64,000 nt of DNA from Escarpia spicata. Taxonomy: Eukaryota > Annelida > Polychaeta > Sabellida > Siboglinidae. This document shows, piece after piece, positions 50,225 to 62,799 of this stretch; position 1 is the first letter of the stretch, and each line of letters begins with the position of its first letter. Made by a program: the position numbers and the translations under genes. The stretch spans positions 36,794,334-36,858,333 of the forward strand of contig OZ023213.1 in the NCBI GenBank assembly GCA_963995525.1. The letters are read 5' to 3'. The notes beneath the pieces are model-generated. The model made no database searches. It was not told the DNA's origin and was given only the letters and a program-made list of their open reading frames with translations.

Positions 50225-51105
50225 AACAATCTTTATTGGTGTTAGCTTTGGAGCTAGTCTTGAACTTCTCATACCGTTGACATGCATCGCATCTGGCAAT
50301 CTGAAACATTACAAATAACAAAGTAAATGCAACATGCATATGTGAGAATAAATATATATATAAAATTAAAAACTATAACAATTCAAATTCATTACAATGA
50401 TTTTGTTATCTAAATTTCTGACAAATATAGTGTATCTAAATGTTTGATTGTTAATTTATGGCTGGAGTGCTGAAATTCAATGCAAAACAATAGGTAACAC
50501 CGATGTTTATGATTATATATAAACAATATCAGACATCTAGTTTGTTAAACATGCAACATTAAAAAACAGTTTGCTTCATAAATCGATTACGGTGTATGAA
50601 GTAGACTGTCAATGTGAAGGTCACTTACGCATGTCTTGACATCACCTTTCAAACCCTTCCAGTAGGACTGGGTGATCTTATCTACAGTGGCATTGATGCC
50701 ACTGTGGCCAGCATGCGGTGCCGAGTGCATCTGCCACAGGATTCTTCTCCTTTCATCCACATCAGTGATGATGAGCTGACGTATGTTGGTGTGGGGTGGT
50801 TTGTGCACCAATGCTCCAGTATCTAGAAATATTTATTAAGTCACATCAGCATTATTTGTAAATGTTGGTACTTATAGATAGCAAGAATACTATTATTTTA
50901 TAGTTGTAACGTTATTTAAGAAAGTAAATTAATTAGACCATTGTTTACCTCTCATTTGAAGCATCATCCAATTCAGCACTCAAGATACTTTTTCTAGCGT
51001 AACAATTTAGGAGGGTTGGCATGTTTTTGCCCTCATAGTAGAAAACATGCGAACATTCTTCAAAACAAAACTTTCCATTGACCACAAGATGACCAGGTGA
51101 TAGTT
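50225..51105 (-). pseudogene. Integrase-type HHCC zinc-finger gene remnant
   Basis: Exons 50822-50629 and 50300-about 50215 join in phase and give RRRILWQMHSAPHAGHSG, then YWKGLKGDV and CDACQR. The spacing of the two His and two Cys fits the HHCC zinc-binding domain that precedes retroviral-type integrase cores. A further exon ending at 50949 (CFEECSHVFYYEGKNMP, ILSAELDDASNE) looks like the same gene, but its phase does not match the next exon. After CDACQR the usual P-I-x-V segment appears in another frame (APKLTPIKIVEP), which indicates a shift near 50240. No integrase catalytic core follows, because the minisatellite begins soon after. Confidence 0.6.
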
Positions 51106-51109
51106 AATT

Positions 51110-53600
51110 ATAATTACCAGCCGACGTCTAGGCTGGTAATAAAACTAGGGTGCACATGGACTGAGAGAGCGGAGATAGGAGAAAGAGTGAACAAAAAAGG
51201 AATGCTGCCGTCCATGTGTGGTCAGGTGACAAGTCTTGTACACAAGGGCACAACAAAATTCACACATGAATGCAAGTAGTTGGACAAAAACCCCTCCGGG
51301 CAAATGTTACCCCAGACAAAAAACCTTTCTACCCTATTTCTGCCATGAGCACGGCAGGAATACCTTTCTGCTCGGCAGAAAACCAACCGTGCAATTTAGT
51401 TATATGATTTTGAAACTTAGATTTATTTACTTAAATTCCAGAACAGCTCTTGACATAACAAATTATACACTTTACATTAACACTTGTAGACATTTCCTAG
51501 CTTATCTAAGTTTTGGTGAATTGAAGATCATTTTATAATCTAAGTCAATGGATATGTATACACTGTACATTCATTTTAGGAAAAGTGCCTTTGCAGGACC
51601 TTGCCCAAAGCCTTTATTTAAAAATTTTGCCCAGCATAAGTTCATTCAAATACCCTAAAAGTAAGCCATTATTTTTAAATAAGGGATTTGACTCATTATG
51701 TTATGTCATTGCCAGGGCAAATTTTTATTAATGTAATCAATTATCCTGCATAATTTCCACAGCACCAAAAATAATTAGTCAAAGTCAATTAAATGTTGAA
51801 AATAATAACTGTTTGGTGAGCATTTCCAATTCAACATCAATATAATTACAAGAGGAGATGCAATGTTTCGGTCAATAAGCCCATGCCAGAGGTAATTTTG
51901 CACAAAGTGCAATACCAGTTGGGATCGAACCAACAACTAAAACCAAGACATTAGCATCTACCATTAATTACAAAAAAAAATTGTTTTATAAAGTTAATCA
52001 GTTACTCAAAAAGGCAAGCTGTCTTTGAAAGACTTTATGGTAACATTTCTCTTCGCCTAGGCATTGCGCGGTGTGGTCAAAGAGCTTTAGTGAATAATGT
52101 CAGAAATAATGTGGAAACAAATTAACAAGTGTTCTGAGCACTAATTCCAACTGACAGTGAAATATCAGTTAGTAAAACCCAAACATTCTGAGTGAGAGAA
52201 ATGTCAAGTGAAAGAGTAACTAAATCCTTACAAAAATCACTTCATCAATACGATAATAGCATTTTATATTCATATCTGCAGACAGAATTTAAATGTTTAA
52301 TAGTAAAGATTTAAGAAATTCGAGTTAACCGAATGAAAAAAATATGACCAGGCAGGGAAATCACTGTACTTCCTTTCCATTATTAAAAAATCATCAGCAC
52401 ATTTATTTTTCACAATTCTCCATAACCGAGTTCTTTTATTTTGCAGATGTAGCATGTGTCCAGAAAGTGACGATCAAACAATATGTCTTTGTGGAGTCTG
52501 TTTTTGCTGAATGCTGTCAACATTGGAGGAGTCGGTTGTTTTTCTTGTTCAGACATCATACAACAGTGTTTCAACTTAATGTACTGATCATCCTCTAAAA
52601 TGTAGAACACGAAATAAGTATAATAAACAAACACTACATAAAATAATACATTCCATACATACCAGGTAGTATCTGCCACCTTTATCATATCTCCAGGTGC
52701 TATACAAGCCTTTAGAAGGGCGCGAAGAACCAGTAGACAGTAGAGTGGTGGTTAATAATTATGCCATAAATCAATACTTTTGTAGTAGAAGAGACAATTT
52801 AGGTTTACTGCTAAATTGGGTATATCAATTGTTATTATTTAATTATCAAATGGGTAAACCGTCGTTTGGGATATAGTTTGCCAGTTTCTTGATGCTCTAA
52901 CATTGTTCTGTTCGAATTAAACATAACACTGAAAGTTATATAGGAAAAACAGTTAGCCATTTCAGACATTGGGTTATTGAGTCAATTAATGGAAGCTAAA
53001 CTTCATTATATACTGTTGTTATCAACCTTATTTAAAATTAGACCCACGTATGTGCTTACTGTGGGATATTCCTCTGTACAGAGGTCACCACACAAATGTT
53101 AAGAAGATAATATATGAGCATTAAATTACCTTACACAGAGGTCACCACTCTATTGTGAAGAATAAGAAGTAACAAAACAGTTGTTTCATAACAATGAACA
53201 TAGCAGACCTTTCTCGGGAACAAAATACATTTCATAGAGTTTGCAGCAAAGGAGTTGGCCTGGACTTCTGAGTCAATGTTTCGTCGACTTCGTGTACCAC
53301 ATTTCTCAGCTCAACAGGGGATAAAACAAATCAAATAATTTAACAAAACATTTACTAATAGTGTCTGATCTTGTATAACAACCATGTGACACACAGTTAC
53401 ACAGCAGATAGGATGCACGAGTTCGGGCAGTAGGCATCTCTTGTTGAGAGATTTTCTTTTTTTATTTATTTGGTCTAAGTAGGCCTACTTCACTCAAAAC
53501 AACTTTTCTAAGAGTTTGTTTGCACGACGTTCAAATAATTTGAGAATACAGGGCTGAATATAGATATATTGTGAAAGTATGTTGTGCTTTTGTTGACACG
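51110..53600. other. Gene-poor stretch with weak coding remnants
   Basis: Minus-strand open stretches at about 52740-52675 (WRYDKGGRYYL, then a GTATGT donor) and 52600-52415 (after TTTTAGAG; CCMMSEQEKQPTPP) could be two exons of a decayed gene. No family is recognised. Two similar segments containing AGAGGTCACCAC lie near 53080 and 53140. The rest is AT-rich. Confidence 0.3.
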
Positions 53601-53613
53601 ATAAAATCACTAG

Positions 53614-53850
53614 GTAGTACGAATTTTATTCTCACCAGCATAATCATTCGCGGAGCAGCTGTGCGAATAGCTTCGTCCTTTCGGGAAACGTTTTGTTGTA
53701 TTTAATGAGAAACAAATTAAGACATATAAGTTTACTTGTACTGTGTTAGTTTATTACTAGTTAGGACTATGGATCGCTAACATTTTACCCACCGTCTATT
53801 TCGTATTTGTTGACCGCTTTGTGTATCGCATTCCTGATGCGTTGACAGCG
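53614..53850 (+). repeat. Dispersed repeat B, copy 2 (first half, interrupted)
   Basis: Matches 37845-37970 but carries about 100 bp of extra sequence (about 53681-53784) at a point where copy 1 is continuous. It then passes into a 20-bp tandem repeat. Confidence 0.75.
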
Positions 53851-53866
53851 GGTTTGACTAAAAGGC

Positions 53867-53945
53867 GCACGACCACGCACGACCACGAACGACCACGCAC
53901 GACCACGAACGACCACGCACGACCACGAACGACCACGCACAACCA
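53867..53945 (+). repeat. 20-bp CGACCACGCACGACCACGAA tandem repeat
   Basis: About four units, preceded by GACTAAAAGGCG. The reverse complement of the same array and flank is at 61877-61930. Confidence 0.93.
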
Positions 53946-54469
53946 TGTAATATAATGTGTTGGTAGATAGTTTGACCGTTGATGGTATATATAGGGTTTG
54001 TGTGTGCATTGTTAAAAATTTTGAGTCTGTATTTCACCCAGGAGTTACACAATTTAGGCATTTTATCCGATCTTCCGGACGAACATCTAATCTTGACACC
54101 GTAGCGCCACCTGGCGAATGGCATTATAACTATAAGGATAATAAGAACATCGCAAAAGTGCTAAGTAACGGTAGTAACTTGCAACAAATAAATGTTCTGT
54201 TAATTTAACAATACCAGTAAACCATGGATTAAAGATTTATTTTTGGCATGTTACTTTACCATTACTGTACACTTTTCGCGAGAAGGTATTTCTGGAATTT
54301 CGTCATTGAGGCTTTGTCTTTTGATTGAGGACACGTATCGTACGACGTCCACCACTGTCACTGATCTGTCAGTATCAATGTCAACAGACAGCCGTTGCCA
54401 CATAATCCGTTACGATTTTGCAAGATATTCAGCTTAATTGCTTCTATGTAACTAACTTCAAAAGATCAA

Positions 54470-54990
54470 TTATGGCATATTGGTGTGGGGTCATCAAGCC
54501 CATCGCATTTTAAAACTTACTTCAAAAGAAAGCAGTGCGAATAGTTACTTCAAGTTCACTTCAGCTTGTAAATATAATTCTCACACAGATCCTATCTTTA
54601 AAGAATGTAAATTTCTTAAGTTGAATGACATCTAAAGACTCCAACAGCTCAAATTTTATTACAAATTGATCAACAAGGTTATGCCAGAATACTTCAGTCA
54701 TATTCCATACACATACAACTTTGCAATTCACCAATATAACACACGTGGTAAAAACAACTTATTTATTCCCAGAGTTAATCATCAATATGCAAAAAAGTAC
54801 ATCAGACACAACATTATACAAACTGTTAACAATACTCCAAATATCATCCTTGATAGAATTTCTACACGTAGCTTATATGGTTTTTCCACTTACACCAAAA
54901 ATTACTTTATCAAGAATTATGAATCATGTTGTCATATTTCTAACTGTTACAACTGTCAATCTTAAATTAGAATTGAATAAACAAGAATAT
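54470..54990 (+). mobile_element. LINE C-terminal ORF fragment
   Basis: A plus-strand frame from about 54610 reads KFYYKLINKVMPEYF, HQYNTRGKNNLFIPRVNHQ and NNTPNIILDR, and ends at 54963 in CYNCQS. A preceding piece near 54520 (LLQKKAVRIVTSS) fits the same reverse-transcriptase C-terminus, with interruptions between. This layout is characteristic of animal non-LTR elements of the Jockey/CR1 type. Confidence 0.78.
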
Positions 54991-57900
54991 TAGAACAAGA
55001 AAAACAGCTTTTCTGTTGTTTGTATTGCCTTATATAAACAACAACTTTTTGGTGTCACGTGTTATGCTGTAACGCCTCGCTCATTATAATACATTTTGTG
55101 TTTTTGTTTGCTTTGTTTACGTAATACGGAACTCAATTCAAATGAATTCACCATGTTTTATATTATTGTTATTGCTTTATTAAATACTCACAAAAACGTG
55201 TTTGTAGAAAATGTTTCAGTTCAAGGTGTTGCGTGCGTAACGGTGTCACACCAGATGTCCGCATAACTGTATCACTAACATCACAGTGGAAACTATTGTA
55301 ACGGCTTCAGATAGTTTCTGTAACTTAAGTAATTCACATTCAACACTAATAAGTAAAATTCTTTCTCCTATGTGACAGCAGCACATGTTTTGGTGTCACG
55401 CTGTTATGCACGCAACAACTCCAGTATTATAAGCTTGAAACCATTTTTTTAAATCTCTTCTCTCAAGAACTTTTATACAAACTGTTTTAGAATCTATAGA
55501 CATTTCTCTTTACAGCATACGTAAAATTGCATTCAAAATCAAAAGATGAAAATAATGCAGTTTGTCAACCAAACATTGATCAATACCCAGTACTGTAGAA
55601 TGACTCAATTATTAAAACATGTTTTGCCAAACACCAGTGTTCGTCTGTGCCATGTTCCTAATTTTAGCAGTATCACCAGATCACTATAACAAGTATTGGG
55701 ATCTGGTAAAAATTTATGTGGTACTGTAATTTGAGACATCTTGTTGAACTGTCGTAATTTATTTGTCACAGATACAAAAAAATTCTGCATTCTGTTTATG
55801 ATATCTGGCATACATAAGTTGTTGAATACAACAGTAATGATACAATATATATTGGTATATATCATTACTGTTCTATTCAACAACTGTTTTTGTACTTATA
55901 TATACAACATTCCTTTATAGTGCAAGTTATATTTTTGTTACAAACTATGTACAATATTTACCTTCATAAAATATGAATTTATTAAATTAAAAGTTTTGTT
56001 AAATTAAAACATATTAGGGGCTATGCATTTCAACAACTACAGTTAATGACCCAAATGGTAATTTGATATATGGGTCTAGGCTATTCCTGTGTACTGACAT
56101 TAGACCCTCCTGCCTCACTGTTTAGTAGTACTGGACAATCTGATGTGCCATTCTGAACAGCTCCAGACACTTGGTGGTCTGCATGCATACCCTGGGGGGA
56201 CACCCAGGGGGTGGGAGCAGCAGTGCAGTTAAGATAATCTTGATTACTTGGCTCAATGTGTGCCGACTCTCTTTGATTTTATCATTCTGGGGGAGAGACA
56301 CTGGATACATTACAAATATGCCAACCTTGAGAAATTATCTAACATATGCCCAGTTTTTCAAGTTGATGGACAACAATCCCACACTTGCACCATACATATA
56401 TTGGCTAATTATTTGTTAGTCCCGATTATGTGCAATTTCTTGCATGTCTCAGTTTCCACCCTTTATTGTAAAAACGCATACTGTGATGTAAAAAATTATA
56501 TACCTTTCATTACGTTTGATTTGATACACATTCCCGTGAACCAAGGCTAATATTCAATTTATTTTAATATAGGGTTTGGACCAAAACCTACATGAAATTA
56601 CATTTTAGAAAAAAATTATGATCTTAGATAACATAAAACATAGTGTGTAACAATTTATGTAACTGAGCCAAATGTATCAACATATTGTTGCTAACTAATA
56701 ATATACAGTGCAAAACCTGTTGACACTTGGGCCTGAATTAACATACATGCCATTTATAATAAACATGCAGCAAAATAATGTCTTTTCAAATGTTTTATTC
56801 GTACAGATACAAGTGATCAGACTGGATATTTTAGGGTGCTTATATTATAGCGGGGGTACTACTAAATACTGTGACTAAGAAATTATATTTGCAAGCAGTT
56901 AATGACCCGCTAAGAAAGCTCACAACACAGTTGTTATGATTAAACCATCAAATAATCTGATTAAATGACAGCTGTTTCTGCTCATCATGTTCATCTAAAG
57001 CATTTCACAGTGTTGGAGGAGTGGACAGTACTGATATGTTTACAACTGTTTGAGTCAGTGGGCCAGTCAATGCACCAAACTCAACATGTGTGATTTTACA
57101 ACCTTCCAATGTTGTGACTTTATCCAGTCCCTGACTGACCCCATTCATTAGTGTAGCTTGTGACAGTTTCAGGTAATTAGTTCATTGATTTAACTTGGAT
57201 TTGTGTATTAGTATCACTGCAGAAAATCACACACAGTGACCCTTTAATGCATGGACGTTACCAGAAACTCCAGGACCCAGTTTTCCAGCAGTGCCCAGTT
57301 TGTAGGCACAATTACCTGAAATGGCACCACAGTACCTCATGAAAGAAGAACTTAATTGAGAATAGCTGTTTTATGCTTACATACACACTCATATATACAT
57401 ACATATACATGAATAATGATTTTCAATATACACTGTACACAATTTTGGAGAAAAAATGGGTCATTATAGCAAAATGGATCTTAAGTCTTAACACATGTCT
57501 GGTAATTTGTAGTCAGATTTTCAATTATTACTACATTTGTAGTTGTAACTTTATTTCTTGTGACTCCATTTCCTTTGTCTTTTTTCTGTGACATTTCTGT
57601 GACTAACTAATACATATATATACATACATAATATATATATATATATATAATACACAGCTGTATATATATTATATTTAGGGGCATCACTCCTATCAAACCA
57701 CACAGGTGGGCAAGTATCTTGATACAATTAACAATGATCTAAGTAGCATTTCTACAGATTGGCATTCTGTCATACCAGTATACATACTGTCATTAGGGTA
57801 CCCCCTCTAGTTCACAACTACTTAGATATCTGCTTATCCAACCTTGTGCAACCAAGCATATAACTGATACTGACAGAGCACACTTATCAACATGTTAGTC

Positions 57901-59180
57901 ATTTCCTTTAATTGTCAACTAATTAAGAGGATGCCAGTCCACCATCATTAAAATATCTACACTTTCACATACAATTTATTAGTAAAAGCAATGGTACAGA
58001 AGGTAAGTTCTTATGTATCACAGAGAAACAAAGCAATATTATATTGCCGACTACACACGAATCGGCATGTGTTCCAGTTCTGACAGTCAAGAGGATCAAT
58101 TTCTGGAGGGGGGACATTACAGAAATGTTGTTGGTGGGTAAAACGAGCACACTTTCAATTCAATGCTTTATTTCGAGACATAAATACATATAGTGATACA
58201 TATATCGGTCCATATACCCCTACCACTGTTAAAGTGATAGTAGAAGCACAGTATATAATACATAAGGTAAACATATACAAAAATAAATAAGAAAATATGA
58301 AAACACATCTACGCAGTACCACTGGCACTGCTCCTACAGAAGGTCGTTGTGTACATACAGGGACTTAACCCATCGCCTTCTAATCCTGGAGATCCATCTG
58401 ATATCCGTACCTAGTATGGCTAGTGGGAATCCTTTGTCGATTTTTGTACCTTTGTGTCCAGTAATCCATTGTAACATTTACAGAGGTTAGGATAACAGAT
58501 TATGTTTAAACGTATGCCCTAAAACTGTTCAAATAACATCCAAATGCCCACACATATTAAGAAATGGTTCGGAAGTTGGATGAACACCTTGCCAGTTTTG
58601 TAACACATTCTAACAAACTCTACAGGTGTGTAAAACTGTAATATTTCCTGTCAGGGTGTTTCATTGGTAATTGTAATGTATTCTGTGTAATTAAAAAGTA
58701 CATCAATTATGATTTATTATAATGGTAATATGAGGAATATTATTTATGTATCTATATGATATATTGCAAACAACATCCATTCCTGGTCAGTCCTAAGCCA
58801 CATGCCTGATAATAACACTACACTATTTAGTATACAGTTGAAAGTCTACAATTCCTTACCAGATGTCTGAAACAGATTAAGCCTGTCCATCCTTATCCAG
58901 AAGGCAGGGTAGTTGTTTGGTCAGTTTGGCTCTAGGGTGCAACTAATTGCAGACCATGATTCCCAGGGGGTATCATAAAGCCTTCTGAAATACAGACTGG
59001 CTTCAGGCTGCTGTAGTCCTAACTACCTATGTACACCTGTAACTGAATAGAGACTAGATTGAAAAGCATTGTTATAATAAAAAAGTCAGGTTATTCTTTT
59101 CCAAACAACTAGTTGGTAGAACACATTACCAAAATAATCAAAAATTTGAAAGTTAGAAGTATTTGAAGCCACAAAAAGTT
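54991..59180. other. Gene-poor stretch
   Basis: No supported complete gene. A minus-strand frame at 55770-55605 (FNKMSQITVPHKFLPDPN) and one at about 57180-57010 (TLMNGVSQGLDKVTTLEGCK) look mildly coding but match nothing I know. (AT)n lies at 57624-57660. The LINE tail at 58140-58490 is annotated separately. Confidence 0.35.
58140..58490 (-). mobile_element. LINE 3' tail, same family as 38640-39400
   Basis: On the minus strand it carries GGTACGGATATCAGATGG, GCGATGGGTTAAGTCCCTGT, TATGGACC and a final CGAAATAAAGCATTGAATTG. These correspond in order to the 3' end at 39190-39400. Only the tail is present, as expected for a 5'-truncated insertion. Confidence 0.7.
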
Positions 59181-59200
59181 ATTATTTGTGTGTGCATCAG

Positions 59201-59455
59201 TTTTACCTGACCCCAACCTACTCAGTTGCACCTGGCACCTGAAACAGAATGTAGATGCCTACCTAAAAGACAAGATTGGTGTGTGCCATAAAGACCGTTC
59301 ATCTATCATCACCTCAATATTTGGGCCAAGTGGCAGCACAAGTGCTGATGAGGATGTCACATTCGACCACGCATTAAAGAAGACAGAGGATTTAATCAAT
59401 ATTGCTGCACCATCTTTTAACACATATTTTCAAGATAGGGTTGTCTCTATTCATT
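59201..59455 (+). pseudogene. MULE-like transposase exon fragment
   Basis: After a GCATCAG acceptor the frame reads VLPDPNLLSCTWHLKQNVDA, then ITSIFGPSGS and FDHALKKTEDL. The LPxxxxLxCxxHLxxN block is typical of the second half of MULE-type transposase domains, where the His and neighbouring residues follow the second catalytic Asp. No flanking exons or clear donor were found, so it is an isolated fragment. Confidence 0.5.
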
Positions 59456-59484
59456 GCATCTTCGGATAAAAAGACCCACAACTT

Positions 59485-60065
59485 TTTACTGTCGTATATT
59501 GTAAGAACCAACTATGACATTATTATCACATATAGACTTTGTTCTCTCCTGCAGTCATTTTGGGCATACAATGTAAAACATGCATGATGTCGGACGTATT
59601 CACACTGACCTAAATTTGTACCCCACATAAGGTTATGTCCTAATCTGTGTGATGTGTGAGGGTATATTACAAATATTTTGTCATGTATCTGTGGGGCAGA
59701 TGTTAATCTGTTGATTAGACCCAATAAAATGTTGTATACATGATATTTTAAAAAAATAGATAAGAATATGTTTGGTGTCGGACGTGCAATTGTTTGGTGT
59801 CGAACGTATACGTGTGACACTTTAATCATGCACTGTATCCTGGGATAGAAAGTGCAACAACGTTTTACTGTCATATATTATTTAAGAACCAACTATGACA
59901 ATATTGTCACATGTACAGACTTTGTTCCATCCTGTAGGTATTCCGGCCATACAATGAAAACATGCATGGTGTTGGATGTATTCACATGGACCTCAAATTT
60001 TCATTGATGTAACTGTGTTGGACGTGCATTTGTTTTTTGGTATCAGACGTATGCATGTGAAATAC
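59485..60065 (+). repeat. Direct duplication of about 380 bp, second copy shortened
   Basis: About 59485-59860 and 59862-60065 share AAGAACCAACTATGACA, AGACTTTGTTC and AAACATGCATG, and GGACGTGCA with a following CGTATGCATGTGA-like segment. The second copy lacks about 180 bp of the middle. Confidence 0.75.
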
Positions 60066-60169
60066 AACATTGCAAGTACTTAGATCTATATACAGTTATC
60101 ATTATATTTTCTAAGTACGGTAGTAACAGTGAGAGACACTACTGGAGCTTAAGCTTGATTGCTTTTGTT

Positions 60170-60490
60170 ATGTCACTAACATTTTAATTTCTATCCATAT
60201 ACAATTAGGTGGTGATAGTGGGGTGATGGTGGTTTGAGTGACAGGACTGTAGGTGGTGATGAAGTCACTAACGTTTCGATATCTACCCAGATACAATTAG
60301 GTGATGATGGTGGCTGATGGTGGTTTGAGTGACAGGACTGTAAGCAGTGATGGTGCTGCTTTATTATGTAACTAACGTTTTAATTTCTATCCAGATACAA
60401 TTACGTGGTGATGGTGGTTTGTGTGACAGGAGTATAGGTGGTGACAGTATGCCCTGTTATGTAACTAACGTTTTGAGTTCTTTCCAGGTA
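60170..60490 (+). repeat. Approx. 95-bp tandem repeat, about 3.4 units
   Basis: Units contain AACTAACGTTTTAATTTCTA, CCAGATACAATTAG, GGTGATGGTGGTTTG and GTGACAGGACTGTA. Confidence 0.85.
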
Positions 60491-61690
60491 CAATATGTGC
60501 ATACTTAACACATCATTAATTAAGCCATATTATGTCACGTTGTGCAAAGTGTAGGCCTATATATTATTAATGTAGTTTGCTACATTCCTTAGTGCTGTTT
60601 TACACGATCAGACATTTCAAAACTGGAATTATGCTGTAATAATTATTTTTGGCATCAACATATTCATTCCCTTAGATTAAACTAATGTTACGCTAAGTCT
60701 GGTGTTGTGGGTAACCTGTAACATTTTACATTATCTCAAAAAATAGCTCCATGATAGTGACTACAATAGTAAATTCTTTCAGTGATATTTAATTTCTAAC
60801 TCCCGTCTACAAAGTGACAGAATATAGCACTATATACAGTCTCGACATACATCATATTGCATATTAACAAAACATATGGTAGAAAAATACTGTTACCTTC
60901 CCATTGGTTTCTACCGTGGATCACAAACGTAATTTATATTACAATTGTGTGAACTAAGAACAGTAACACGAATCTCTGATACGCTGTCTATAGGAAAGGT
61001 GTAAATATTAACAGTATAAACATATAGGCCTACTATATGTGGATATATATATATAATGTGCTAACACATATTTTTGTCTTTCAGTTGCGTGCTGGTGCAT
61101 GGAGACATGCAGTCATATTTGGCTGTCATTAGTCCTTGCACAAAATAATTGTGAATTATGAGCGTGTTGAATTTAGTATTATTTGTATTGATTTTTCAGA
61201 ATGTTTTTGAAACAAAAAAATGTTCGATTGTACATAATGTGTGACCAGTACAGGTAGATCCTAAATGTGTATAATGGTATTATAACGAACATCTATATAT
61301 CTACATAATGTCAAATCCCCAAATACATCGCCGTCGAACATTGACACAGAACATAACATCATTAACTTTTTAAGCAATAACACTATAGCATCCTTTAAAT
61401 AACGAATTACCATAACAATGTTAATGTCAAGAGTATATATTAGGCAACTCATTATTTATGAGTTTATTATTGAAATTGATCCTTCTACACTAACCATCTG
61501 ATACTGTAGGCAGTGTATGTATAAGCCTTATTGCCTAGGCTAATGAGTGGGCCTAATCCAGATATCGGATCTGCAGCTTGGGCTTGGCTGTCTCAATATT
61601 ACAATAAAACAGGCTAGGTCGTTAATACTCGCTATCCAGGCATAAATAACTCGGTGGATGGATCTAGTAACAGGAATATGTTAGTTTAGT
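60491..61690. other. AT-rich stretch, no gene seen
   Basis: A TATATATATATA run near 61047. Short open frames show no domain. Confidence 0.4.
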
Positions 61691-61876
61691 GTTACCCGTC
61701 AGGTAGCGCCACTACGCCAAATTTGAATGGAACCGGAGAGTTACCACAAGTGATGATAAAAGTTGCGAATTTGTTACTCTAATGTGAAGTACATAACTGA
61801 AATTTGGTGAGCTGCACACATATACCTCCTACGTGCCACCAACAGCCCGCTTGGTTACCAACACTACATACATTTT

Positions 61877-61930
61877 GGTCGTGCGTGGTCGTTCGTGGTC
61901 GTGCGTGGTCGTTCGTGGTCGTGCGCCTTT
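61877..61930 (-). repeat. 20-bp tandem repeat, inverted copy
   Basis: About 2.5 units of GGTCGTGCGTGGTCGTTCGT ending in GCGCCTTTTAGTC, the reverse complement of 53860-53945. Confidence 0.93.
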
Positions 61931-61956
61931 TAGTCATACCGTTGACAGCGACACTT

Positions 61957-62160
61957 GTCGGCTCCTGCCAGGACTGGGCGATGTGTGCCCTGCACAACTA
62001 TTGCTTAAAGCATGCCATATATATATATCATGTATTTGTTGTCTCTGCCCCCCCCCCCCCCATAGTCACCATACCTCCTTAAAAACACGTAGAACTAAAT
62101 GAATCGACGTACAACTACTAATTCACATAAACTATACGACCGCGGATACTTCTGGCACGG
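61957..62160 (+). repeat. Dispersed repeat B, copy 3 (second half)
   Basis: Matches about 37968-38172, from TGTCGGCTCCTGCCAG to CGGATACTTCTGGCAC, with a C homopolymer of 13-14 bases near 62049. Confidence 0.8.
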
Positions 62161-62611
62161 CTGTGAAAAATGTGACGTCACATCTCATCAAAGTGCCTAC
62201 TGCGCCTTCGCGCGCATGCGCAGTATGCGTTTTGAGGAATCCTGGCACGGCTGAATCGGGGCCCGGGACACCGGGACACCTGGGACTGCGGTGATCGCTT
62301 TGTTTCAACTCGTCTTTTCGTCATTCACTGCTGGGCCGCTGTTGAGAGTACGTTCATCTTCGTTTACGTCGTTAAAATTTTGAAATTTGACCAGAATTAA
62401 GATAAATTACATCTATTTTACGACTACGTCTGTATTCATTTGCAGATATTATTTTCTAACAGCGTCTAACCCGAAATATTTTGTGCTTAGTCTTATCTAT
62501 TAGTTTTATTTAGTCTGTGTTGAAAAAATTGGTGTGAAATATGGTTTTGCACCGTTCAAAAATAGTGACATTTGAAAGTTCTGTGTCGGCAAAACCGATT
62601 GTGCGCGTCAC

Positions 62612-62790
62612 TGGAGGCGATGCCAGATGCAGAACGTGACTTAATCCATTTCTTTGAATTAAATTACTCTATAAAACCAATACTATTTATACCATATTTA
62701 AATAAAATCCATGTCAATTCTGCAATACTTTATCTGAGATTTAGATTTGCTAGTTGTAGAAATATGGCCCATGCCAGCCCATACTAGTCT
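62612..62790 (+). other. Segment shared with 35018-35095, short open frame
   Basis: The first 75 bp match 35018-35095. The open frame gives MPDAERDLIHFFELNYS and continues through FIPYLNKIHVNSAILYLRF to a stop near 62787. The helical pattern recalls helix-turn-helix segments that precede integrase-core genes in animal mobile elements, but the match is weak. The CpG-rich sequence upstream (62240-62600) could be a promoter. Confidence 0.35.
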
Positions 62791-62799
62791 ACGGGTCAA

